This document shows positions 1 through 8,850 of a stretch of DNA of 64,000 nucleotides, piece by piece; the first letter of the stretch is position 1; every line of letters starts with the position of its first letter. The stretch spans positions 1 through 64,000 of the forward strand of contig CALOAB010000004.1 in NCBI GenBank assembly GCA_942491185.1. Direction: 5' to 3'. The position numbers and the translations under genes are program-made. The notes under the pieces were generated by a model, which searched no databases, had not been told where the DNA came from, and was given only the letters and a program-made list of their open reading frames with translations. The DNA comes from SLRI01 sp942491185 (GTDB lineage: Bacteria > Pseudomonadota > Alphaproteobacteria > Geminicoccales > Geminicoccaceae).

Positions 1-2
1 AG

Positions 3-92
3 CTCGATAGCATCGGCTTGGGTGTCGGGCAGGCGCCGGCGGCGTTCGGGACCGGCAAGTTTCTAATCGCGGTGGAGGGGGCGATTGTTTGA
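3..92 (+). CDS. C-terminal tail of an unidentified protein, cut by the window edge
   Basis: The first 92 bases read in one frame to a TGA stop and encode a Gly/Ala-rich tail (LDSIGLGVGQAP...FLIAVEGAIV). I recognise no family. The reason for annotating it is that nearly the same 29-residue tail recurs at 9876-9965, so it is coding sequence of a paralogous protein and not chance. The body of the gene lies left of the window. Confidence 0.5.
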   Translation, partial: LDSIGLGVGQAPAAFGTGKFLIAVEGAIV

Positions 93-483
93 TGCGCACC
101 GGTCAGATCAGTTCGGCTCGGGCGTTCCGAGCTTCTGTCTCAATACAACTCCTCGGTGGTCACGCGGAGCCAGAGGCCTTCCGCTCGGAAATCACCTCAC
201 ATGTACCTAGCGCGCTGGCGCTGGCCCGTCACGCGGAAGCATGCCGCCGCCGGTCTCGCCGCGTGGCGCAGCCTCTGAGTTGGTCAAGAGACAGGGAAAC
301 TATCCGTGCGCAGTCGAGCTCTATTTGGCCTGACACGACCAAGCAGGGCTCTTCGGTCGTTCGCATCATCTTGATTCGCTGCAGCCGGCTTTCATGTGCA
401 GCCTAGAGCGAATTGCCGAGTGCGTTGAATGGTAGTATGCAGGTTGGCGTCATTCAGGGCATTCAGTCTGCAAGGGACTTAGA
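93..483. other. Intergenic stretch, no supportable gene
   Basis: About 390 bases lie between the protein tail and the GntR gene. An open frame on the plus strand from 89 to 406 has an Arg/Ser-rich composition and no recognisable domain, so it is not called. The last 60 bases should carry the regulator promoter; a TAGTATG box at 433-439 is listed separately. Confidence 0.4.
433..439. promoter_or_regulatory. Candidate GntR operator box upstream of the regulator
   Basis: TAGTATG occurs 45 bases upstream of the regulator start, within TGAATGGTAGTATGCAGG. The same heptamer occurs at 3957-3963 in the divergent uxuA/dctP promoter region. Two sites at the two places where a local FCD regulator would be expected to bind is suggestive only; a heptamer can recur by chance. 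Confidence 0.25.
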
Positions 484-1191
484 ATGGACGTGGCATTCTC
501 GCAGGATGCTGTCGCTGCGGTCGCCAATTTCCGGCAGGGCAGCATGAGCAGCCGAGTCTATGACCTGCTGCGCGAGGCCATCATTCAGCTCAAGCTTCGG
601 CCCGGCAATCTGTTGTCCGAAACCGAGCTCGCCAAGCAGCTCGGCGTGTCGCGGCAGCCGGTGCGGGAATCGTTCATCAAGCTGGCCGAGGCCGGTCTGG
701 TGGAGGTTCGCCCGCAGCGGGGCACCTTCGTCCAGATGATCTCGCGCCGCGAGGTCGAGAATGCGCGGTTCATCCGCGAGGCCATCGAGGTCGCGTTCGC
801 CCGCAAGGCGGCGGCGGATGCCGTGCCGGGGACCGTGACCGCTCTCTGCAAGATCATCGGCCGGCAGGAGGTGGCGCAACGCGCAAGCGATGCGCTCGAG
901 TTCTTGCGTCAGGACGAGGCGTTCCACCGGGCGATCGCCCGCGGCATCGGCTATGAAAGTGCCTGGAACCTCCTCGACACGCTGCGGGCCCAAATGGACC
1001 GGGTCCGCTTTCTGTCGTTCCCGGCGACGACGCCGCTCAGTGTCCTGATCCGCCAGCATCGCGCGATCGTCGACGCGATCGAGGCCGGTGATGCGGATCG
1101 GGCCGAGGCGGCGATGCGCGGTCACCTCCGCGAGCTGCTGGCGTCGCTGCCAAAGATCGCCCTGGCCCATCCGGATCTCTTCGTCGACTGA
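484..1191 (+). CDS. GntR family regulator, FCD (FadR) subfamily
   Basis: A 235-residue DNA-binding repressor or activator. Residues about 20-85 form a winged helix-turn-helix (ETELAKQLGVSRQPVRE followed by the wing RPQRGTFV). Residues about 95-225 form the all-helical FCD ligand domain, with the usual metal-binding pattern of an acidic residue and histidines (DEAFHRAI, QHRAIVDAIE, MRGHLREL). FCD regulators usually sense sugar acids or carboxylates. The gene converges with uxuB (10-base gap) and most likely controls the uxu/TRAP genes next door. The start follows only a weak purine stretch. The family is certain; the ligand is inferred. Confidence 0.9.
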   Translation: MDVAFSQDAVAAVANFRQGSMSSRVYDLLREAIIQLKLRPGNLLSETELAKQLGVSRQPVRESFIKLAEAGLVEVRPQRGTFVQMISRREVENARFIREAIEVAFARKAAADAVPGTVTALCKIIGRQEVAQRASDALEFLRQDEAFHRAIARGIGYESAWNLLDTLRAQMDRVRFLSFPATTPLSVLIRQHRAIVDAIEAGDADRAEAAMRGHLRELLASLPKIALAHPDLFVD

Positions 1192-1201
1192 GCTGTCGCG
1201 A

Positions 1202-2698
1202 CTAGGCCGCTCGTGCTGCCTCCGCGGCGAGAGCGGCTGGGACGCCCTGCTCGAGCATCTGGCTCAGGATCGCCGCGACCGTGCCCATCCAGCCGGGATC
1301 GCTGGTGAGCTCTCGTGGGAACAGTCCGGGGAGATGGTGCAGCGCAGCAGCAATTCCAACGGGCGTGCCGCCGGTCTCGACGGCTTGGCGGATCTCGTTC
1401 TCGCGCGGATCGCGCAACGGGTAGCGCTCGCCGGCGTCGGTTCGTCCGATGGCGTAGCGCATCCAGGCGGCGACGGCGAAGGCGAAGGGCCGGAGGTCGC
1501 CGCCCTCCCGGGCGAGCTCGGCCGCCGGCGCCAGGAGGCGCTGCGGCAGCTTCTCGGTGCCGTCCATGGCGATCTGATAGGTCTCGTGCGCGATGGCAGG
1601 ATTGGCAAAGCGCTCACGCAGCGCCTGGGCGTAGGCCTGGAGATCGATGCCGGCGAGGCGGGGCAGGGTCGCGGCTGCGGCATCGAGGTGGCGGCTGACG
1701 AGCCGGGCCAGCACCGGGTCGGCCATGACGTCGCGCACGTAGGGATGACCGGCGAGGAAACCGGCATAGGCGAGCATCGAATGGCTGCCGTTGAGCATTC
1801 GGAGCTTCATCCGCTCATAGGCCGCGACGTCGTCGACGAAGATGGCGCCGCCGGCCTCCCAGGCCGGCCGTCCGGCGGTGAACCGATCCTCGATCACCCA
1901 CTGGCTGAAGGGCTCGGTCTCGATGGCGGCCGGGTCCTCGAGGCCGGTCAGCCGCTTTGCGTCGGCGCGGGTGGTCGCCGTTGCCGCCGGCGTGATGCGG
2001 TCGACCATGGTCGAGGGAAACGCCACCTCGGTCTTGATCCAGTCGGTCGACGACGGATCGGTCCGACCGACGAAGTCGAGCACACCCGCCCGCAGCAGCC
2101 GGCCGTTCTCCGGCAGGTTGTCGCAGCAGAGCACGGTGAACGGGACGAGGCGCCGCGCGCGACGCAGCCGCAGGGCCTCGACCAGGAGGCCGATGGCACC
2201 CCGCGGCTCGGCCGGCGACCGCAGGTCGGGCGCGATCGACGGATGATCGACGAGGACGCCGCCAGCGGCACGGTCGATGCCATAGGCCTTCTCGGTCACC
2301 GTCAGGCTGACGATCCGGGTCGCCGGCGCGACCAGCGCCGCCAGCGCGGCACCGGGCTCGCGCACGGCGGTGATCACCCGCTCGATGCTGCCGACGACCC
2401 GGGCGCTCGTGCCTTCGGGGCCCCGCTCCAGCACGGTGTAGAGACCGTCCTGCGGGTTCAGCGCATCGGCGACGTCGGCGCTGCGTAGGCTGACGCCCAA
2501 GATGCGCCAATCGCCGCCGGCCGCGGCCAGCGCGTCGTCGGTGTAGGCGGCCTGGTGCGCGCGGTGGAAGGCGCCGACGCCCAGATGAACGATGCCGCTG
2601 CCCATGGATGGCGGCGCGAAGCCGGGCCGGCCGACGGCTGGCGCAAGCGTGTCCAGCGCGGCCAGGCCCAGCCGCTTGGTCAAGAGGCCAGGCCCCAT
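1202..2698 (-). CDS. uxuB: Fructuronate reductase / mannitol dehydrogenase family
   Basis: A 498-residue NAD-dependent polyol dehydrogenase of the mannitol dehydrogenase family, expected to interconvert D-fructuronate and D-mannonate in the cytoplasm. The N-terminal Rossmann part has the signature LGVGAFHRAHQA. The C-terminal catalytic half carries the Lys-Asn-His set in KLRMLNGSHS. Its start overlaps the end of uxuA by 19 bases, so the two are translationally coupled in the order uxuA-uxuB. The uxuA partner makes fructuronate reductase more likely than mannitol or tagaturonate dehydrogenase. Confidence 0.88.
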   Translation of the reverse strand: MGPGLLTKRLGLAALDTLAPAVGRPGFAPPSMGSGIVHLGVGAFHRAHQAAYTDDALAAAGGDWRILGVSLRSADVADALNPQDGLYTVLERGPEGTSARVVGSIERVITAVREPGAALAALVAPATRIVSLTVTEKAYGIDRAAGGVLVDHPSIAPDLRSPAEPRGAIGLLVEALRLRRARRLVPFTVLCCDNLPENGRLLRAGVLDFVGRTDPSSTDWIKTEVAFPSTMVDRITPAATATTRADAKRLTGLEDPAAIETEPFSQWVIEDRFTAGRPAWEAGGAIFVDDVAAYERMKLRMLNGSHSMLAYAGFLAGHPYVRDVMADPVLARLVSRHLDAAAATLPRLAGIDLQAYAQALRERFANPAIAHETYQIAMDGTEKLPQRLLAPAAELAREGGDLRPFAFAVAAWMRYAIGRTDAGERYPLRDPRENEIRQAVETGGTPVGIAAALHHLPGLFPRELTSDPGWMGTVAAILSQMLEQGVPAALAAEAARAA

Positions 2699-3897
2699 CG
2701 CGGATGGTCGAGCGCCGCCATGATGCCGCGCAGCTCGGCCAGGCCCTTGAGCCGGCCGATCGCGGGATAGCCCGGCTGCGCCCGCCGGCCGAGATCGTCG
2801 AGGATGTCCTGGCCGTGGTCGGGCCGCATGGGGATGGCGCGGTCCGGCCGGCCGGCGGCCTTGCGGCGCCGTTCCTCGGCGGTGATGGCGGCGATCAAGG
2901 CCACCATGTCGGTGCCGCCGCCCAGATGCTCGGCCTCGTGGAAGGAGCCGCGGACCTCGTCGCTCTCGCGCTGGACGTTGCGCAAATGGAGGAAATGCAC
3001 CCGGTCACCGATGCGCTGCATCATGCCGGGCAGGTCGTTGTCCGGCCGGGCGCCGAGCGAGCCCGAGCAGAGCGTGATGCCGTTGGCGGGGCTGTCGACC
3101 GCCTGCATCATCGAAGCATAGTCGGCCTCGGTCGACATGACCCGCGGCAGGCCGAGGAGCGCGAAGGGCGGGTCGTCCGGATGACAGCAGAGCCGAATGC
3201 CGACCTCCTCGGCAACCGGCACGACCGCCTCGAGGAAGGCGGTGAAGTGGGCTCGCAGCGTCGCCGCAGAGATGGCGCCGTACTCGGCCAGATGCTGGCG
3301 CAGGTCGTCGAGCGTCATGGTCTCGGCCGCGCCCGGCAGGCCGAAGGCGATATTGGCCGTGAGCTGCTGCCGCGCCGCATCGTCCATCCCGGCGAAGCGC
3401 TCGGCCGCCGTCGCGCGCAGCGCCTCGGGATAGTCCGCATCCGCGCCTGGGCGCTCCAGGATGAAGAGGTCGAAGGCGGCGAAATCGGCGAGGTCGAAGC
3501 GCATGCAGGTGCCACCATGGGCGACCCGGTAGGCGAGGTCGGTGCGGGTCCAGTCGAGGACGGGCATGAAATTGTAGCAAACGACCTCGATCCCGGCGGC
3601 GGCGAGATGGCGGAGGCTCTCGCGATAGGCCTCGAAATGGGCACGCCACTGGCCCTTCTGCTTCTTGATGTCCTCGGAGACCGGCAGGCTCTCGACCACC
3701 TCCCAGCGCAGGCCGGAGGGCGTGCCGTCCCGGCGCCGCGCGATCTCCGCCTGCCGCTGCTCGATCTCGGCCGGGCTCCACACGGCGCCGGTCGGCACAT
3801 GGTGCAGGGCCGAGACCACGCCTTCCACACCGGCCTGAAGCATGTCGTCGATCGAGACCAGGTCCTTGGGGCCGAACCATCGCCACGTCTGCCGCAT
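2680..3897 (-). CDS. uxuA: Mannonate dehydratase
   Basis: A 405-residue TIM-barrel dehydratase (UxuA family, Mn2+ dependent in known members) converting D-mannonate to 2-keto-3-deoxygluconate. Diagnostic stretches are the N-terminal MRQTWRWFGPKD, the metal-site region CCHPDDPP, SGSLGARPDND and the C-terminal MRPDHGQDILDD. The length is typical. It is first in the uxuA-uxuB operon, preceded by a purine-rich ribosome site (GGAGG on the minus strand), and diverges from the TRAP genes across about 195 bases that hold a candidate operator. Confidence 0.92.
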   Translation of the reverse strand: MRQTWRWFGPKDLVSIDDMLQAGVEGVVSALHHVPTGAVWSPAEIEQRQAEIARRRDGTPSGLRWEVVESLPVSEDIKKQKGQWRAHFEAYRESLRHLAAAGIEVVCYNFMPVLDWTRTDLAYRVAHGGTCMRFDLADFAAFDLFILERPGADADYPEALRATAAERFAGMDDAARQQLTANIAFGLPGAAETMTLDDLRQHLAEYGAISAATLRAHFTAFLEAVVPVAEEVGIRLCCHPDDPPFALLGLPRVMSTEADYASMMQAVDSPANGITLCSGSLGARPDNDLPGMMQRIGDRVHFLHLRNVQRESDEVRGSFHEAEHLGGGTDMVALIAAITAEERRRKAAGRPDRAIPMRPDHGQDILDDLGRRAQPGYPAIGRLKGLAELRGIMAALDHPRWGLAS

Positions 3898-3956
3898 CCG
3901 TTTTCCTCCGCATCGAGATGGCGGCTCGACGTCTAGCAGATCGGTTTATGGTTGAC

Positions 3957-3963
3957 TAGTATG
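3957..3963. promoter_or_regulatory. Candidate operator in the divergent uxuA/dctP promoter region
   Basis: The AT-rich island GTTGACTAGTATGGAAGTAT (3951-3970), in otherwise GC-rich DNA, contains TAGTATG, which also occurs upstream of the GntR gene. Two AGTAT units lie 8 bases apart. The position between divergent catabolic units is where a local GntR protein would act. No footprint exists, so this is a proposal. Confidence 0.3.
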
Positions 3964-4092
3964 GAAGTATCGAGCTAGACGAAGATCAAGCGACGGACGG
4001 TCGCCTCGGTCGGGAGGTCAACGAGAGAACGCCTGTGGCGCCATGCGGCGACCCGCCCAGAACCGACAGCATCAAACACGTGGAGGAATTCT

Positions 4093-5072
4093 ATGCAGCT
4101 CGCAGGAACGCGTCGGGCGGCGCTGGTGGCCGGCATTGCCAGCCTGCTCCTGGCCGGCCCCGGCATGGCGGCCGACGTCACGCTCAAGCTCGGTCACCTC
4201 GCCAACGAGGAGAACATCTGGCACAAGGCGTCGCTCAAGTTCGCCGAGGAGGTCGCCGCCCTGACCGACGGCCGCGTCGAGGTTCAGGTCTTTCCCAACG
4301 AATCGCTGGGCAAGGAGATGGACCTGATCAACGGCATGCAGCTGGGCACCGCCGACATGACCATCACCGGCGAGAGCCTGCAGAACTGGGCGCCGATGGC
4401 GGCGCTGCTGGCCGTGCCTTATGCCTACGGCTCGCTCGAGGAGATGGACGAGGTCGCGGGCGGCGAGATCGGCGACGCGATCGAGGCGCAGATCATCGAG
4501 AAGGCGCAGGTCCGGCCGGTCGCCTATTTCGCCCGCGGCCCGCGCAACCTGACGTCCAATCGCCCGATCACCAGCCCGGACGAGCTGGACGGCCTGAAGC
4601 TGCGCGTGCCGAACGTGCCGCTCTTCGTCGACACCTGGAGCGCGCTCGGCGCCCAGCCGACGCCGATGGCGTTCTCGGAGGTCTTCACCTCGCTGCAGAA
4701 CGGCACCATCGAGGCGCAGGAGAACCCGCTGGCGCTGATCAAGTCGGCGAGCTTCCCGGAGGTCCAGGGCTACGTGAACCTGACCGAGCATGTTCGCTCG
4801 TGGATCTATCTGGCGATCTCGGAGCTGTCGTTCAGCCAGCTGTCGCCGGAGGACCAGGACGCAGTCATGGAAGCCGGCCGACGTGCCCAGGCCTACGAGC
4901 GCGAGCTGTTCCTCGCCGACGAGCAGCAGCCTGGTCGACGACCTCACGGCAGCCGGCATGGACCTTCGTCGAGGTCGACGGCGCCGCCTTCGCCGCCAAG
5001 GCCAAGGATGCCGTGCTGGGCAATGTCAGCGACGAGATCCGGCCGACGGTCGAGCAGCTCTTCGCCAACTGA
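4093..5072 (+). pseudogene. TRAP transporter substrate-binding protein DctP, two frameshifts near the 3' end
   Basis: The reading frame from ATG 4093 (GGAGG six bases upstream) gives a signal peptide and a clear DctP periplasmic receptor (VTLKLGHLANEENIWHKAS, then MAFSEVFTSLQNGTIEAQENP). After LADEQ the frame is lost. SLVDDLTAAGM continues in the +1 frame from 4928, and TFVEVDGAAFAAKAKDAV to the stop at 5072 in the +2 frame. Removing one base near 4927 and one at 4961 restores a normal DctP of about 325 residues. Either the gene is freshly inactivated or these are two sequencing indels. The intact dctQM downstream argues for error or very recent damage. Confidence 0.85.
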
Positions 5073-5158
5073 CACTGGCATCGACGGGCGCGGCGCCGCG
5101 GACGACGTGGCGCCGCTACTCGTAAGGTGTCCGAGCGCCGTCGCACGATGGGGGTCAC

Positions 5159-5662
5159 ATGCGTGAACCGGGTCTTTTGGGGGTGCTGATAGCCGTGGCG
5201 CGGGTCGCCGTCGGCGTCGCCTTCGCCGTGCTCTGCGCTGCCGTGCTGATCCAGGTGCTCGGCCGCTCGGTATTCAACGCCTCGCCGGTCTGGACCGAGG
5301 AGCTGACGCGTTTCGCTCTGCTCTATCTGGCGGCCTTCGGTGTCGGGCTGTCCTATCGCTCGGGCGACCTGGTCAATGTCGACCTGGTCTGCGAATCCCT
5401 GCCCGGGCGGCTGCCCTGGCTGCTGCGTCTGGTCTCCGCGGCGGCGACGGCGCTGCTCTGTGCCGTCCTCTTGTGGCCGGCCTGGCGCTACACCTCGATC
5501 GGCGCCATGCAGACCTCGCCGGCGCTGACCTGGCGGATGGACTTCATCCATGCCAGCGTCCTGATCTTGTTGTTGTCGCTGCTCGTCTTCGCGCTGCTGC
5601 GCGTCTACCGCATGCTCTTCGCCGACAGCGACGGCCGGCCCCTTTCGGCCGAGGAGCGCTGA
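5159..5662 (+). CDS. dctQ: TRAP transporter small permease DctQ
   Basis: A 167-residue membrane protein with four hydrophobic helices and the typical DctQ signatures QVLGRSVFNASPVWTEELTRF and YRSGDLVNVDLV. It forms the membrane complex with DctM for Na+-driven uptake of the ligand captured by DctP. ATG 5159 follows a G-rich ribosome site. It lies between dctP and dctM, two bases before the dctM start, so the permease genes are co-translated. Confidence 0.9.
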   Translation: MREPGLLGVLIAVARVAVGVAFAVLCAAVLIQVLGRSVFNASPVWTEELTRFALLYLAAFGVGLSYRSGDLVNVDLVCESLPGRLPWLLRLVSAAATALLCAVLLWPAWRYTSIGAMQTSPALTWRMDFIHASVLILLLSLLVFALLRVYRMLFADSDGRPLSAEER

Positions 5663-5664
5663 GC

Positions 5665-6942
5665 GTGGGTCTCGCTGTCCTCGTCGGCGTCTTCGTCCTC
5701 GGCCTGATCATCGGCGTGCCGGTGGCGGTGACGCTGGGCCTGGCGTCAGTCGCCTATCTCCTGCTCGAAGGCATCCCGCTCGTCTCGGTGCCGCAGAAGA
5801 TGTATGCCGGCATGGACGTGTTCGTCCTGCTCTGCATCCCGGGCTTCATCCTGGCCGGCAACCTGATGAACTCGGGCGGCATCACCGAGCGGATCATCCG
5901 CTTCGCCAATGCGCTGGTGGGCTGGATGCGGGGCGGTCTCGGGCTGACCAATGTGGCGGGCTCGATGCTGTTCGGCGGCATCTCCGGCACCGCCGTCGCC
6001 GATGCCGCCTCGATCGGCGGGATGATGATCCCCGGCATGAAGAAGGCGGGCTACCCGGCCGACTTCTCGGCCGCGATCACCGCCGCATCCTCGACCGTCG
6101 GGCCGATCATCCCGCCCAGCGTGCCGATGATCATCGTCGGCGCGCTCTCCGGCATCTCCGTCGGCAAGATGTTCCTTGCGGGAGCCGTGCCCGGCATCCT
6201 GATGGGGCTGGCGATGATGGTCACCTGCTACATCATCGCGGTGCGCCGCGACTTCCCGCGCCAGCCATGGGCCGGGGTGGCCGAGCTGGGCCGGTCGTTC
6301 CTCGGTGCCTTCTGGGCGCTCGCCATGACCGCGCTGATCATCGGCGGCCTGCTCACCGGCCTGGCGACCCCGACCGAGACGGCCATCATCGCCAGCGTCT
6401 ACGCGCTCATTGTCGGGCTTCTAGTCTACCGTGAGCTGCCGATCCGGGACATTCCCCGGATCTTCATCAACAGTGCGGTGTCCTCGGCCGCTATCCTGGC
6501 GCTGGTCGGCTTCGCCAATGTCTTCGGCTGGATCCTCGTCTCCGAGCGCATTCCGCAGGCCATCGCCGCCGCGGTGCTATCGGTCACCGACAACAAATAC
6601 GTGGTGATCATCCTGATCAATCTGCTCTTGCTGTTCGTCGGCATGTTCATGGAGACGATCGCCGCGCTGATCATCCTCTTCGTGCCGCTGCTGACCTTGG
6701 CGCAGAGCGTCGGGGTCGACCCGCTCCACTTCGCCACCTTCGCGGTGCTCAACCTGATGATCGGGCTGACCACGCCGCCGGTGGGGGTCTGCCTCTTCGT
6801 CTGCGCCAATATCGCCAAGCTCCCGCTGACCCCGGTCATCGTCGCCATCTTGCCGTTCCTGTTGACCAACATCCTGGTCCTCTTGCTCGTCTCCTACGTT
6901 CCGCCGATCGCAACCTGGTTGCCATCCGTCCTCATGCCTTGA
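5665..6942 (+). CDS. dctM: TRAP transporter large permease DctM
   Basis: A 425-residue, multi-helix ion-coupled permease of the DctM/YiaN type (VLLCIPGFILAGNLMNSGG, SSTVGPIIPPSVPMI, IGLTTPPVGVCLFV). The GTG at 5665 is chosen as start: it lies two bases after dctQ with GAGGAG upstream and gives the usual family length. The same frame is open further upstream, but that part overlaps dctQ. The substrate is inferred from the operon to be a hexonate or hexuronate. Confidence 0.92.
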   Translation: MGLAVLVGVFVLGLIIGVPVAVTLGLASVAYLLLEGIPLVSVPQKMYAGMDVFVLLCIPGFILAGNLMNSGGITERIIRFANALVGWMRGGLGLTNVAGSMLFGGISGTAVADAASIGGMMIPGMKKAGYPADFSAAITAASSTVGPIIPPSVPMIIVGALSGISVGKMFLAGAVPGILMGLAMMVTCYIIAVRRDFPRQPWAGVAELGRSFLGAFWALAMTALIIGGLLTGLATPTETAIIASVYALIVGLLVYRELPIRDIPRIFINSAVSSAAILALVGFANVFGWILVSERIPQAIAAAVLSVTDNKYVVIILINLLLLFVGMFMETIAALIILFVPLLTLAQSVGVDPLHFATFAVLNLMIGLTTPPVGVCLFVCANIAKLPLTPVIVAILPFLLTNILVLLLVSYVPPIATWLPSVLMP

Positions 6943-6955
6943 GAAGGGCTCGACC

Positions 6956-7996
6956 ATGAAGACCCGCGTCTGCCGCCTCTACGGCCAGGGTGACATCCGC
7001 ATCGAGACCGAGGCGGTCGAAGCGCCGGGGCCGGGCGAGGTCCGCTTGCGCATGGCCGCCGGCGGCATTTGCGGCTCGGACCTCCACTACTACCAGGACG
7101 GCGGGTTCGGCCCGATCCGGGTCAAGGAGCCGATCATCCTCGGCCATGAGGCGGCCGGCACTGTGGAAGCCATCGGTGAAGGGGTCGAGCTGGCCTTGGG
7201 CGATCGCGTTGCGCTCAACCCGAGCCGGCCCTGCCTCGGCTGCAGCTACTGCGAGGCGGGCAAGTTCCAGCACTGCCTGGCAATGCGCTTCAGTGGCTCG
7301 GCCCTGCGCTTTCCGCATGAGCAGGGCGCCTTTCGCGACCTGATGGTGGTCGATGCCGCGCAATGCGTGCCGGTGAGCGCCGGCACCAGCTTTGCCAAGG
7401 CGGCCTGCGCCGAGCCGCTGGCGGTCTGCCTGCACGCCCGCAACAGGGCCGGCGAGCTCGCCGGCAAGCGGGTGCTGGTCACCGGTGCCGGCCCGATCGG
7501 CAGCCTCTGCGTCGCTGCCGCGGCCACGGCCGGCGCCCGGGAGATCGTCGTCACCGACCTCCATGACGCCACGCTTGCCGCCGCAACGGCCATGGGCGCC
7601 ACACAGGCGGTCAATCTGGTGCGCGAGCCCGAGGCGATGACGGTGTTCAAGGCCGACAAGGGCCATTTCGACGTCGCCTTCGAGTGCTCGGCTGCAGCCG
7701 CCGCGATCCGCAACGCGATCGAGACGACCCGGCCGCTCGGTCGGGTCGTCCAGGTCGGCGTCTCCGGCGAGGTGCCGGTGCCGCTCAACCTGATCGTCGG
7801 CAAGGAGATCGAGTTCATCGGCACCCATCGTTTCCATGCCGAGTTCGCCGAGGCGGTCCGGATGATCGACCAGGGCCGCATCGATCCGACGCCGATCCTT
7901 TCGGGCGATTTCGCCATCGAGGATGCCGTCGATGCCTTCGAGCTAGCAGGCGACCGTGCGAGGGCCGTCAAGGTCCAACTCTCCTTCGCGTCATAG
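6956..7996 (+). CDS. Zinc-dependent sugar-acid dehydrogenase (L-idonate / L-gulonate 5-dehydrogenase type)
   Basis: A 346-residue medium-chain dehydrogenase. Catalytic zinc ligands lie in GGICGSDLHYYQ and GHEAAG. Structural-zinc cysteines lie in CLGCSYCEAGKFQHC, and the dinucleotide loop is GAGPIGS. The segment following the zinc lobe (MRFSGSALRFPHEQGAF) is typical of IdnD-like enzymes. As the last gene of the TRAP operon beside uxuAB it probably oxidises the imported L-gulonate (product fructuronate, feeding UxuB) or L-idonate (product 5-ketogluconate). The uxuAB context favours gulonate. The family is sure; the substrate is inferred. Confidence 0.85.
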   Translation: MKTRVCRLYGQGDIRIETEAVEAPGPGEVRLRMAAGGICGSDLHYYQDGGFGPIRVKEPIILGHEAAGTVEAIGEGVELALGDRVALNPSRPCLGCSYCEAGKFQHCLAMRFSGSALRFPHEQGAFRDLMVVDAAQCVPVSAGTSFAKAACAEPLAVCLHARNRAGELAGKRVLVTGAGPIGSLCVAAAATAGAREIVVTDLHDATLAAATAMGATQAVNLVREPEAMTVFKADKGHFDVAFECSAAAAAIRNAIETTRPLGRVVQVGVSGEVPVPLNLIVGKEIEFIGTHRFHAEFAEAVRMIDQGRIDPTPILSGDFAIEDAVDAFELAGDRARAVKVQLSFAS

Positions 7997-8173
7997 TCGT
8001 CCTGCGTGCTCGGACGATCGTCGTATCCCTTTGCCGACGCTGTCCTGTGGGCGCCATGGTCGGGAGCTATCAGAGCAATGCGAACCGGTCTCCGGAAGGC
8101 CTGCGGCATCGCCGTTTATCCGGCACAGGAGACCGCGCCATTCCGTGAGATGGCCGCCCGAGCCCGGCTGCCG

Positions 8174-8433
8174 TTAGCGCAGTTGGCTGTCCTTGCTGCC
8201 CCGGCGGTTGAATGGCGAGGTGGTCGGGTGGCCGTCCAGCGCCGATTGGCACGGCACGCAGGTTCGGACACCGGGGAGCGCGCGGCGCCTGGCTTCTGGG
8301 ATCTCCTCCCCGCACCGCTCGCGGTCTCTCCCTCGCCGGCGCCCATCTGTGCCCGAGCGCGTTTCACGGCATCCGTCACCGTCTCGCCGACCTGCTCCTG
8401 AACCGTGCCATCGCGCGACCAACCGCCAGCCAT
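8174..8433 (-). pseudogene. DksA/TraR (YbiI-like) zinc finger protein, frameshifted
   Basis: From ATG 8433 the frame encodes MAGGWSRDGTVQEQVGETV and then DAVKRARAQ, the N-terminus of short YbiI-type DksA/TraR proteins. The family's C-terminal half (EEIPEARRRALPGVRTCVPC, then FNRRGSKDSQLR) follows in another frame and ends at 8174. The shift lies near 8310. The second zinc pair CVPC is present, but the first Cys of the first pair reads as Arg (RERC), so decay is more than one indel. Such proteins bind RNA polymerase or have unknown roles. Confidence 0.75.
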
Positions 8434-8599
8434 GATCGTGCCTCTTCTTCGCCAGTCACTGGACCCGTGAGACAGGAAGTGGCGTGCGACGTCCAACGAT
8501 GGATGAGGGGCGGGGAGCGACGGGGACACGTCGGTTCCAAGAGACAAATCCGGGGAAGATGATCGTCTCCGGGCCCCATCGGATTTTGGCGTCGTTGGT

Positions 8600-8836
8600 T
8601 CACGGCCGGGTCACCGCGATTCGGATGGCGTTGTCACCTTTCCTGAGCACCACCGCGGCTGCATCGACGGCGGGAGGGTGAAAAAACTGGAGGGTTGCGC
8701 CGTTGCCTAACCCATCAGGTTCGAGCGGCGCGCCCGGGAAATTCCTGTCGAGCTCGCCGCTGCCGTTCATGTCGTGAAAGGCGATGACGGCGTAGCGTCC
8801 CGTCTGGAGATTGGCGAAGACGATGGTGCTCCGCAG
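8600..8836 (-). pseudogene. DUF2141 domain fragment, C-terminal part only
   Basis: The minus frame encodes STIVFANLQTGRYAVIAFHD, then MNGSGELDRNFPGAPLEP and ends at 8600. This is the C-terminal two thirds of a DUF2141 beta-sandwich domain (F..L..G.YA...FHD.NG.G.LD.NF). No signal peptide or domain start is present; upstream the frame runs out of phase into the 3' end of the GST gene. It is therefore a truncated remnant left by a rearrangement. Confidence 0.6.
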
Positions 8837-8850
8837 CGCCGCGCTGGCCC

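Noticed and set aside
1088..2488. Long plus-strand open frame opposite uxuB
   Set aside because: It is Arg/Gly/His-rich with no domain and lies entirely antisense to a clear UxuB; long shadow frames are expected at this GC content.
5473..5664. Upstream extension of dctM
   Set aside because: It overlaps dctQ out of frame and encodes no membrane helix; GTG 5665 gives the family length.
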